Positions 8,133-15,159 of a DNA stretch of 63,101 nt are shown in pieces (the stretch's first letter is position 1; every line of letters begins with the position of its first letter). Position numbers and translations under genes: made by a program. Where the stretch lies: contig DATGLW010000054.1 of NCBI GenBank assembly GCA_035293965.1, positions 1 to 63,101 on the forward strand, given 5' to 3'. Origin of the DNA: DATGLW01 sp035293965 (GTDB taxonomy: Bacteria; Actinomycetota; Acidimicrobiia; Acidimicrobiales; RAAP-2). The notes under the pieces were generated by a model. The model was not told where the DNA came from. It did not search any database and saw only the letters and a list, made by a program, of their open reading frames with translations.

Positions 8133-8261
8133 TTACTTGCGCCCGCGTCCGCCGCCAAGGCCGGTGCTGCCCCGGACGGCGTCGAGCGCCAGGGGCACCA
8201 GCTCCTGCTGCGCCCCGCCCGGAGCCGGCAGATCCCCTCTGCCAGACGGCCTGCGCAGCAT
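8133..8261 (-). CDS. Possible small protein, 42 residues
   Basis: An ATG lies five bases after the TGA of the alpha/beta hydrolase, as in re-initiating operon genes. It opens a 42-codon frame ending at TAA, with high GC at third positions. The product is Gly/Arg-rich at its C-terminus and has no recognised domain, signal peptide or membrane segment. It would otherwise be a 218-bp spacer. It could be a chance frame or the 3' relic of a longer gene. Low confidence. Confidence 0.25.
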   Translation of the reverse strand: MLRRPSGRGDLPAPGGAQQELVPLALDAVRGSTGLGGGRGRK

Positions 8262-8266
8262 GTCGC

Positions 8267-9130
8267 TCAGGACGTGATCGTCTCGTCCGCCCACTCGACG
8301 AGCTGGGGTACCAGGAGGTGCCAGCGCTCGAAGAGGGCCCCGCCCGCGGCCGAGGCGGCCTGGCGCTCGATCCATTCCCGGTCGCCCCACGGCGGCTCCA
8401 CGAGGCGGGCGTTCGGCAGGTTGGCCGCGAGCCGCTCCGAGGTGGCACGGGTGTGGAACATGTCGCTCCTGCCGCTGCGGAACACGAGGATCGGCGCGGT
8501 CATGGCGGCTGCCTCGTGATCCGCCAGGCCCGGCACGAGCGGGTCGCCGCAGGCACAGTAGGCGTGGCCCCAGCGCGCCATCGTCTCGACGAAGGCCTCG
8601 CGGTCCTGGGCCAGGAACCGCTCGCGGTTGCGGGGGTTGCGCCGGATGACCTCCTCCCACGTCTCGAGGTTGGCGACGTCCTCCATGGTGCCGTTCCACG
8701 CCGCGGTCAACGACGGCCAGCAGTAGACGTTGGCCAGCGACATGTTCCCGAAGGGCCCGCCGCTGATCCACCAGATCCCGAGGCCGGCCGTGATGTCGGG
8801 ATGGCGAGCGGCGGTCAGCAGCGACACCCGGGCACCGCCGGAGCCCCCGACGATGATCGTGGGGCCGAACCCGAGGTGCCGCAGGAGCTCGGCCAGCGTG
8901 TCTGCCTGCATCACCGACTCGGACTCGCCGGTGAAGTTGACCGACGACGCGCCGCAGTTGGGCCGGTCCCAGATGAGGCACCGCCGCCCGCGCTCGGCCA
9001 GCGCCTGGGCGAACTCTCGGATGCCCCCGTAGTCCTTGCTGAAGCGCCCGCCCGGCGTGACGACCCACGGCTGGCCCTCGCCGATGACCTCGTAGGCGAT
9101 CTCCTGGTCCCCGAGCTCGGCAACCGGCAT
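8267..9130 (-). CDS. Alpha/beta hydrolase, possibly lacking the catalytic His
   Basis: 287-residue alpha/beta-hydrolase fold protein. The nucleophile elbow GGSGG places Ser97, WDRPNCGAS (residues 55-63) is the oxyanion and cap-entry segment, and GRSDMFHT supplies a likely acid. At the usual catalytic-histidine position near the C-terminus the sequence reads PPWGDREWIE, with no His, so either the triad is atypical or the enzyme has lost hydrolase activity. The ATG at 9128-9130 follows AAAGGGGGAG at ideal spacing. That ribosome-site region is part of a 39-bp tandem duplication. It is probably co-transcribed with the downstream amidohydrolase. Substrate unknown. Confidence 0.82.
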   Translation of the reverse strand: MPVAELGDQEIAYEVIGEGQPWVVTPGGRFSKDYGGIREFAQALAERGRRCLIWDRPNCGASSVNFTGESESVMQADTLAELLRHLGFGPTIIVGGSGGARVSLLTAARHPDITAGLGIWWISGGPFGNMSLANVYCWPSLTAAWNGTMEDVANLETWEEVIRRNPRNRERFLAQDREAFVETMARWGHAYCACGDPLVPGLADHEAAAMTAPILVFRSGRSDMFHTRATSERLAANLPNARLVEPPWGDREWIERQAASAAGGALFERWHLLVPQLVEWADETITS

Positions 9131-9133
9131 GCT

Positions 9134-9211
9134 CTCCCCCTTTCGGCTGGCGGCCAACCTGCGGGCGCCGCCCTCCCCCTTTCGGCTGGCGGCCAACCTG
9201 CAGGCGCCGCC
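9134..9211. repeat. 39-bp tandem duplication carrying the ribosome-binding site
   Basis: Two adjacent 39-bp copies (9134-9172 and 9173-9211) differ at one base. On the minus strand each contains AAAGGGGGAG, so the alpha/beta hydrolase has its real Shine-Dalgarno plus a second copy 39 nt further upstream. Confidence 0.85.
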
Positions 9212-9364
9212 GCCGGCGATTCGTTCCGGCAACCCTAGTGCCCACGTTTGGGGCTCGTCGCCAGTGCGCAGCAAGCGCCCGTTGCCCCAGCGACAGCCGG
9301 GCGCGAGACTGGGCGCGAGCAGAGCCGGCGGACGACGGGCGGGTTCGAGCGAGGGGGAACCACC

Positions 9365-9685
9365 ATGCCCAAGTACCTCATCGAAGCGTCCTACACCGGC
9401 GAGGGGGTCCAGGGGCTACGCGAAGAGGGCGGCTCCGCTCGACGGGCGGCCCTCGAGCAGGCCTGCTCGAGCGTGGGCGGCAGGCTGGAAGCTTTCTACT
9501 ACGCGTTCGGCGCGAGCGACGTGGTCGCGATCATCGAGATGCCCGACAACGTGACCGCAGCCGGTCTCGGCCTGCTCACGGCCGCGAGCGGCAAAGTCGA
9601 CACGAAGACGACCGTCCTCTTGACTCCCGAGGAGATCGACGCCGCCGTCAGGGTGGGGGCCACGTACCGCCCGCCTGGTGGGTGA
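9365..9685 (+). CDS. GYD domain-containing protein
   Basis: 106-residue small cytosolic protein with the N-terminal pattern PKYLIEASYTGEGVQGLREEG followed by a ferredoxin-like alpha/beta fold, matching the GYD family. Such proteins are often encoded beside oxidoreductase and catabolic genes, but their molecular role is not established. The ATG has a GAGGGGG ribosome site upstream. It is transcribed divergently from the alpha/beta hydrolase and convergently with the luciferase-like oxidoreductase. Its stop codon lies inside the first unit of a 16-bp triplicate repeat. No catalytic residues or membrane segments are evident. Confidence 0.8.
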   Translation: MPKYLIEASYTGEGVQGLREEGGSARRAALEQACSSVGGRLEAFYYAFGASDVVAIIEMPDNVTAAGLGLLTAASGKVDTKTTVLLTPEEIDAAVRVGATYRPPGG

Positions 9686-9718
9686 GCCGCCTGGTGGGTG
9701 AGCCGCCTGGTGGGTGAA
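9671..9718. repeat. 16-bp tandem repeat, three copies, across the GYD gene stop
   Basis: Units start at 9671, 9687 and 9703; the third differs at its last base. The first unit contains the final codons and TGA of the GYD gene, so copies two and three are duplications of a gene end into the spacer. Confidence 0.85.
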
Positions 9719-9765
9719 CCGGGTCGGTGAGCCGGGGTCGGTGCGGGGCCGCGCCGGGTCGGGCG

Positions 9766-10635
9766 CTACAGGCTCGCAAGCCGGGGCATCGCCGGGGCGA
9801 GGCTCTCCTCCAGCCAGCGGGCGGGCTCCGCCCCGACGGCACCGACCATGAGCGTCTCCACGCCCACCGCGGCGAAGGCCTCGGCCCGCCGTACGAGGTC
9901 GTCCGGGCCGGTGTCGGGCGCCAGGGGCCCGAACAGGGCCGTCGCCTCGATCTCTGCCGGGTCTCGCCCGACGGCGTCGCAATGGCGCCGGAGCACGGCG
10001 AGCTTGTGCGCCACCACGTCGGGGGAGCCGAAGATGTTGCAGGCATCCGCGTAGGTGGCGACGAGGCGCAACGTCTTGCGTTCGCCGCTCCCCCCGATGA
10101 GGATGCGCGGCCTTGGCCGGCTGACCGGGGGCGGCATGCAGAGCGTCTCCTCGAGCGTGTAGTAGGTGCCCCGGTACGGGCCGTTGTCGTCGCTCCACAT
10201 CTGCAGGCAGATCTGGAGCGCCTCCTCGAGGCGGCCGAAGCGCTCGGCGACGGGCGGGAACGGGACCCCGAGCCCGCGGTGCTCCCGCTCGTACCAGGCG
10301 GCCCCGATCCCGAGCTCCCCCCGGCCCCCGGAGAGGACGTCGAGCGTGGTGACGGTCTTCGCCAGCAGCCCGGGATGCCGGTAGGTCACCCCGGTGACGA
10401 GGAGCCGGAGCCGGAGGCGTCGGGTCGTGCCCGCCACGAAGCCGAGCGCCGTGTACCCCTCGAGCATCGGGTCCTCGGCGGGCGCCACCCGGTCCATCTG
10501 GAACCAGTGGTCCATGAACGACAGCGCCCGGACCCCCACCTCCTCGGCCGTGCCGGCCAGGCCGGCCAGCCCGGCGCCCATCACCTCGGGCGACGCAGCC
10601 CAGTCGAAGCGCGAGACGTGCAGGTCGATGTTCAC
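9766..10635 (-). CDS. LLM class oxidoreductase, probably F420-dependent
   Basis: 289-residue luciferase-like (TIM-barrel) oxidoreductase. The TLDVLSGGRGELGIGAAWYE block near residue 90 and the segment around RPRPRILIGGSGERKTLRL are characteristic of the actinobacterial branch, most of which uses coenzyme F420. The GTG start overlaps the stop of the acyl-CoA dehydrogenase as GTGA, so translation is coupled. Coupling to acyl-CoA dehydrogenase and enoyl-CoA hydratase suggests a redox step on a CoA-bound or ring intermediate. F420 rather than FMN is inferred from family membership, since no cofactor-specific residue can be confirmed by eye. Confidence 0.87.
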   Translation of the reverse strand: MNIDLHVSRFDWAASPEVMGAGLAGLAGTAEEVGVRALSFMDHWFQMDRVAPAEDPMLEGYTALGFVAGTTRRLRLRLLVTGVTYRHPGLLAKTVTTLDVLSGGRGELGIGAAWYEREHRGLGVPFPPVAERFGRLEEALQICLQMWSDDNGPYRGTYYTLEETLCMPPPVSRPRPRILIGGSGERKTLRLVATYADACNIFGSPDVVAHKLAVLRRHCDAVGRDPAEIEATALFGPLAPDTGPDDLVRRAEAFAAVGVETLMVGAVGAEPARWLEESLAPAMPRLASL

Positions 10636-12806
10636 CGCGCCGCCCCCGCACGCGTGGCTTCGGCCGGCCGCGGGTCGCGGGGCAGGCCGAGGATCCGTTC
10701 GCCGATGGCGTTGCGCGAGATCTCCGAGGTCCCGCCCCCGAGCGTGTAGGCGCGCGTGAAGAGGAACTGGTAGCCCCACTCGGCCACGTCGCCGTCGACG
10801 GCTGCCGCGTCGGGGCCCAGGATCCGCATGGCGACCTCGGTCAGCCGCTGGTCGAGCTCGTTGCCGATGAGCTTGGTGATGTTGCCCTCCGCCCCGGTGC
10901 CGCCGCCGGCGAGCGCGCGGATCGCGCGCCGCAGGTCGAGCATCGACAGGGCGTGGTGCTCCGCGACGATCGCGCCGACGTCCTGTCGGAGGGGATGGTG
11001 CTCGTCGAGGCGCTCGCCAGCCAGGCGCACGAGCAGGTCCGGCGCCACGTGGGTGATCGTGCTCCCGATCACCATCCGTTCGTTGCCCATGGTCAGCCGT
11101 GCGACGTCCCAGCCCTTGTCGACCTCGCCGATCACGTCGCCATCGGGCACGAACACGTCGTCGAGGAACACCTCGGCGAAGTGGGCGTCGCCGGTGATCT
11201 GGCGCAACCCGCGCCGCTCGACGCCGGGGGCGTTCATGTCGATCATCATCACGGTGATGCCGGCGTGCTTCTCGACGTCGGGGTTGGTGCGCACGAGGGC
11301 GTAGCCCCAGTCGGCCGTCATCGCCCCGCTGGTCCACACCTTCTGGCCGTTCACCACCCACCCTCCCTCGACGCGCTCGGCGCGGGTGGTGAGGGACGCC
11401 AGGTCGGAGCCGGCGTCGGGCTCGCTGAAGAGCTGGCAGATGCGCAGCGACCCGTCGAGCGCCGGCCGGACCCACCGCTCCTGCTGCTCGGGCGTGCCGA
11501 CGGCGGACAGCGTCAGCGCCAGCCAGCCCCCTGCGGCCTGCCGCGGGATCCCGGCCAGCTCCTCGTCGATCGCCACCTGCTGGCGGAGGGTGGCCGAGCG
11601 GCCCCAGGGGGGAGGCCAGTGCGGCACGAGGAAGCCGGAGTCGATGAGCGCGTCGCGACGCGCCGCTTCGGGCAGCGACTCGTAGCGCTGGCGGAACGCA
11701 CGCGCCTCGGCGCGGGTGTCGGGCTCGTCGACGACCAGCCCGAGCGCCGTGACCGGGCGATGGCCGGCCAGCGCCGCCCGCAGCACCTCCTCGCGGGCGT
11801 CCTCCAGAGGTCCGAAGAGGGCGAGCAGCGACATGGCGCGGCGCAGGTAGAGGTGGGCGTCGTGCTCGTAGGTGAAGCCGATGCCGCCGTGCACCTGGAT
11901 GTTGAGCCGGCTGCAGAACAAGAACGCGGGCAGGGCGACCGCAGCGGCAACGGACGACGCCAGGTTGCCCTGGGCGTCGTCGAGCGGGAACCGAGCAGCG
12001 TCCCAGGCTGCAGCCACCGCCATCTCGGCCTGGGCGAACATGTTGGCGCAGTGGTGCTTGACCGCCTGGAACTGGCCGATGGGCCGGCCGAAGGCGACAC
12101 GCACCTTCGCGTATGCGGTGGACTGCTCGCTGCACGCTGATGCCCCGCCGGCCGCCTCGGCCGCCGCCAGCGCCCGGCCCACCCGCAACGCGGTCGCCCG
12201 CGCGCCGGCCAGCACCTCCACGTCGCCCATCGGCACGGCGTGGAGGGCCACCCGCCCCACCCGGCGCCCGCGGTCGAGGCTCGGGGAGGGGACGACCTCG
12301 ACCCCCGCGTGGCCGGCGGGCACGACGATCATGTCCTCACCGCAGGGCACCACGAGCACCTCGGCCACGTTGGCACCCAGCACCACCCCGGCATCTCCTT
12401 CGAGGACCGAGCCGCGCCGCTCGAGCGTGCCGGACAGGCCCAAGCCTGCGGGCGCTGACCCGGCGGCGAGCGCCGGCAGCAGCGACGCCTGCTGGGCCCC
12501 CGTGCCGCACGCGGCGACCGTGGCGCTGGCCACGACGGTCGGCAGGAAGGGGCCCGGGGCAGCCACCCGGCCCAGCTCCTCCACCACGACGGCCAGCTCG
12601 AGCAAGCCGTAGCCGGAGCCGCCGTGGGCTTCGGGGAGATGGAGGCCGAGCCAGCCGACCTTGGCCAGGTCCGCCCACAGCTCGGGCAGCGCCTCGTCGG
12701 CAGCGTCGAGCATCGCCCGGTGCTGGGCCAGAGCCTGCCGGTCGGCGAGCAGCTCCCTGGCCACGGCCGCCAGCTCCACATGGTGCTCTTCGATCGCGAT
12801 GCCCAT
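10632..12806 (-). CDS. Two-domain acyl-CoA dehydrogenase fusion
   Basis: 724-residue protein made of two acyl-CoA dehydrogenase units in tandem. The first (about residues 1-355) has an N-terminal helical domain, a divergent middle part and a C-terminal segment with IQVHGGIGFTYEHDAHLY. The second (about 380-724) contains QLFSEPDAGSDLASL, GWVVNGQKVWTSGA and a C-terminal GGGTSEISRNAIGERILG flavin-contact block. Such fusions or heteromeric pairs occur in actinobacterial steroid and cyclic-acid degradation, where one half may be catalytic and the other structural. The ATG at 12804-12806 follows GGAGGGACG. The gene is 136 bp downstream of the enoyl-CoA hydratase. The substrate is unknown. Confidence 0.9.
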   Translation of the reverse strand: MGIAIEEHHVELAAVARELLADRQALAQHRAMLDAADEALPELWADLAKVGWLGLHLPEAHGGSGYGLLELAVVVEELGRVAAPGPFLPTVVASATVAACGTGAQQASLLPALAAGSAPAGLGLSGTLERRGSVLEGDAGVVLGANVAEVLVVPCGEDMIVVPAGHAGVEVVPSPSLDRGRRVGRVALHAVPMGDVEVLAGARATALRVGRALAAAEAAGGASACSEQSTAYAKVRVAFGRPIGQFQAVKHHCANMFAQAEMAVAAAWDAARFPLDDAQGNLASSVAAAVALPAFLFCSRLNIQVHGGIGFTYEHDAHLYLRRAMSLLALFGPLEDAREEVLRAALAGHRPVTALGLVVDEPDTRAEARAFRQRYESLPEAARRDALIDSGFLVPHWPPPWGRSATLRQQVAIDEELAGIPRQAAGGWLALTLSAVGTPEQQERWVRPALDGSLRICQLFSEPDAGSDLASLTTRAERVEGGWVVNGQKVWTSGAMTADWGYALVRTNPDVEKHAGITVMMIDMNAPGVERRGLRQITGDAHFAEVFLDDVFVPDGDVIGEVDKGWDVARLTMGNERMVIGSTITHVAPDLLVRLAGERLDEHHPLRQDVGAIVAEHHALSMLDLRRAIRALAGGGTGAEGNITKLIGNELDQRLTEVAMRILGPDAAAVDGDVAEWGYQFLFTRAYTLGGGTSEISRNAIGERILGLPRDPRPAEATRAGAAR

Positions 12807-12814
12807 CGGCGTCC

Positions 12815-12895
12815 CTCCGTCTCGCTCGCGCTCTCGCTCCCGATCTCGTTCTCGCTCTCGCTCTCGATCTCGCTCGACCTCGCTGCCTCGCCTCG
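12815..12895. repeat. Purine/pyrimidine-biased GAGCGA-type simple repeat
   Basis: Imperfect hexanucleotide repetition (GAGCGA, GAGAGC, GATCGA on the minus strand) fills most of the spacer upstream of the acyl-CoA dehydrogenase and ends at its ribosome site. It is almost pure purine on the mRNA strand. It could vary in length by slippage; whether it affects expression is not known. Confidence 0.7.
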
Positions 12896-12942
12896 CCCCC
12901 CGCCTCACGGCCTCTTTGCCCTCGGCGGCCGTGACCAGGGGC

Positions 12943-13836
12943 TCAGCGTTGCCCGCCCCCTGCCGCCTGCTTCGCGCGCAGCTCCTCGGCGGCCGCCTCC
13001 GCTCGCCGGGCGGCCACCTGGCGCGGCGAGGACCCGTAGCCCCTCTCGATGTTCTCCTGGCGCCACGCGGCGACGTCGCCGGCACGGCCGACGGCTTCCA
13101 TGACCTGGAGGTGCGACTGGAGGTGGACACGCATGCCCATCCCCTCCCAGGCCCGCTTCACGCCCGCCTTGATCCCCATGAGCACCGACAGGGGCGCCTG
13201 TGCGATCTGGTGGGCGATGAGCTCGACGGTGTCATCCAGCTGGTCACGGGGCACGACCCGGTTCACCATCCCGAGACGGTGGGCCTCGCGGGCGTCGACC
13301 GTCTGGGACAGGTACAGGTACTCGTAGGCCCGGTGGAAGTTCATGAGCACCCACGGCTCGATCATCGTCTCGCCGCCGGGGAAGCCGAGCCCCTGGGGCA
13401 GGGGCATCTGGAAGTACGCGTCGTCGGCGGCGACCACGATGTCGTGCAAGAGCGCGAAGTACGTTCCCCCGCCCACGCAGTAGCCGTGCACCGCGGCCAC
13501 CGTCGGCTTCTGGAGCTCCCAGAGGTGCAGCACGGGCCAGAGGAACAGCGTGGCGGGGCCGCCCCACGGGTGCCCGGCCTCCATCGCCTCCACGAACTCG
13601 GGGAACGCGGGCCCCCCGCCGCCTCCCACGTCGTGGCCGGCGCAGAAGCCCTTGCCGTTGGCCTTCATGACGACGACCTTGATGGCGTAGTCGCCCTCGG
13701 CGTCGCGGAGGCTGTTCTCGACGTCCCACACCATCTGGGAGCTCTGGGCGTTGGCCTTCTCCGGCCGGTTCAAGATGATCCGTGCGATCGGACCGTCCTT
13801 TTCGTAGATGACCGTCTCGAGCTCGTGGCGTTCCAC
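12943..13836 (-). CDS. Enoyl-CoA hydratase/isomerase family protein
   Basis: 297-residue crotonase-fold enzyme. The CoA-binding oxyanion loops are GKGFCAGHDV near residue 70 and GYCVGGGTYFAL near 125. The canonical second glutamate region reads ADDAYFQMPLPQGLGFPGG, which differs from typical hydratases, so hydratase, isomerase or another crotonase chemistry remains open. The GTG at 13834-13836 is preceded by GAGGAGGGG. It heads a minus-strand run with the acyl-CoA dehydrogenase fusion and the luciferase-like oxidoreductase, consistent with beta-oxidation-like processing. Its upstream spacer contains 25-bp direct repeats. Confidence 0.88.
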   Translation of the reverse strand: MERHELETVIYEKDGPIARIILNRPEKANAQSSQMVWDVENSLRDAEGDYAIKVVVMKANGKGFCAGHDVGGGGGPAFPEFVEAMEAGHPWGGPATLFLWPVLHLWELQKPTVAAVHGYCVGGGTYFALLHDIVVAADDAYFQMPLPQGLGFPGGETMIEPWVLMNFHRAYEYLYLSQTVDAREAHRLGMVNRVVPRDQLDDTVELIAHQIAQAPLSVLMGIKAGVKRAWEGMGMRVHLQSHLQVMEAVGRAGDVAAWRQENIERGYGSSPRQVAARRAEAAAEELRAKQAAGGGQR

Positions 13837-14190
13837 AGCCCCTCCTCGTGCACCAGGCCCCCGCACAGCGAGCCCTGGTGCCCACCGCGCCGGCGGCGCT
13901 CCCGTGGCAAAGGGTAGGCGATGGGACGAGGGCCGCAGGCAGGTGGGCCGGCGCCGGCTCCCTGCCGGGTGCCGCGCCGGCCGGGAAGGGCGCTCTTGCG
14001 CGCCGAGAGCAGCTCCTGGCTCGGCGGATCGAGGAACTCCGTCCGCCGCGCCGGCCGGGAAGGGCGCTCGCGCGCCCCCCTCGGTACACTTGCCGCCGGC
14101 AGCCGACGGCGTACTCTTGCGGCCGCCGAACGCGGCAGGCCGCTCGGGCAAACGGGGCAGGCCGCTCGAGCAGCGAGAGGAGGAGGGACC
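13837..14190. other. Divergent intergenic region with direct repeats
   Basis: 354 bp between divergent enoyl-CoA hydratase and SDR genes. It contains a 25-bp exact direct repeat (13971-13995 and 14045-14069) and a 13-bp repeat (14134-14146 and 14156-14168). Both promoters must lie here, but no convincing -35/-10 pair stands out. No additional gene is supported. Confidence 0.6.
13971..14069. repeat. 25-bp direct repeat in divergent spacer
   Basis: Identical 25-bp copies at 13971-13995 and 14045-14069, 74 bp apart; each starts GCCGCGCCGGCC and ends GGCGCTC. They may be duplicated regulatory sites or a local duplication relic. Confidence 0.75.
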
Positions 14191-14970
14191 ATGGACGGGG
14201 GGGATCTCGTGGGCCGGCGTGTGCTCGTGGTGGGGTCGTCGGCGGGCATCGGCCGGGTCGTCGGGCTGCGGCTCTGCGAGGCGGGCGCCCACGTCGCCTT
14301 CGCCGCCCGCCGCAAGGACGCGTGCGAGGCGGCAGCCAAGGAGGCCAAGGGGACCGCCATCGGCGTGCGGTGCGACGTCACCGACGAGAGCGAGTGCGTG
14401 CAGGCGATCGCCGACACCGTCGACGGGCTCGGGGGGCTCGACGACCTGGTCTACTCCACGGGCGCCATCTCCCTCGTCGCCCTGGCGGCCGCCGACGCGC
14501 AGTGGTGGCGCCGGACGTTCGAGACCAACGTGATGGGCGCGGCGCTGGTGACGAGGGCCGCCCTTCCCCACCTCCAGGCTTCGCGGGGCTCGGCCGTGTA
14601 CTTCTCGTCGATCTCGAGCACCGGTCCGGCGTGGCCGGGCATCGGCGTCTACACCGCGACGAAGGCGGCGCTGAACCGCATGATCGACACCTGGCGGGCC
14701 GAGCACCCCGAGATCGGTTTCACCAAGATCCTGGTGGGCCCGACCGCCGGGGGTTCGACCCAGGGCCAGATGGACCCGAGCGCCATGGAGCACATGGCGC
14801 GCTGGGCCGACATGGGGATCTGCTCGGGGGTGCAGTCGACGCCCGATTGCATCGCCGACGCGGTCAAGCTCGTGCTCACGAGCGCCTCGCGCATCTGGGA
14901 CGTGGCGGTCGAGCCCAGGGACCCCCCACGCCCCTGGTCGGCCATGTCGCGGGCTGACCTCGCCATCTGA
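14191..14970 (+). CDS. SDR family oxidoreductase
   Basis: 259-residue classical short-chain dehydrogenase. The cofactor loop VVGSSAGIG is near residues 13-21, an AARRK segment after beta-2 suggests NADPH preference, the catalytic Ser is in YFSSISS, and the active-site Tyr-x3-Lys is YTATK. The ATG follows GAGGAGGAGGG, a very strong ribosome site. The gene stands alone on the plus strand, divergent from the enoyl-CoA hydratase and convergent with the MMPL exporter. Reduction or oxidation of a hydroxyl/keto intermediate in the neighbouring acyl-CoA pathway is plausible, but no substrate can be assigned. Confidence 0.92.
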   Translation: MDGGDLVGRRVLVVGSSAGIGRVVGLRLCEAGAHVAFAARRKDACEAAAKEAKGTAIGVRCDVTDESECVQAIADTVDGLGGLDDLVYSTGAISLVALAAADAQWWRRTFETNVMGAALVTRAALPHLQASRGSAVYFSSISSTGPAWPGIGVYTATKAALNRMIDTWRAEHPEIGFTKILVGPTAGGSTQGQMDPSAMEHMARWADMGICSGVQSTPDCIADAVKLVLTSASRIWDVAVEPRDPPRPWSAMSRADLAI

Positions 14971-15159
14971 CCGCCCGCCACGTCTCACTCGACAGGCACC
15001 CCGGAGCAAGGGCCGCCGGGTGCCGGCCGACGTTGCTCACCGAGGGCTGGCTGGCCGGGACGGCCGCCGTTGCGAACCGATCGAGTCCCAGCGAGCCCTG
15101 CGGCCTTCTCGGCGACGGGGATACCGTGTGCTTGGCGGCCGTGCGCCTCGCACCGCCTG

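Noticed and set aside
9131..9274. N-terminal extension of the alpha/beta hydrolase containing repeated RLAASRKGE
   Set aside because: The repeat is explained by the 39-bp DNA duplication, and the ATG at 9130 has an ideal ribosome site.
9671..9718. CRISPR-like array
   Set aside because: Units are adjacent with no spacers, only 16 bp long, and overlap a coding end. No CRISPR array or cas gene seen anywhere in the window.
12807..13130. Extension of the acyl-CoA dehydrogenase through an RERERDRE tract
   Set aside because: The peptide is the translation of the simple repeat, and the ATG at 12806 has a good ribosome site.
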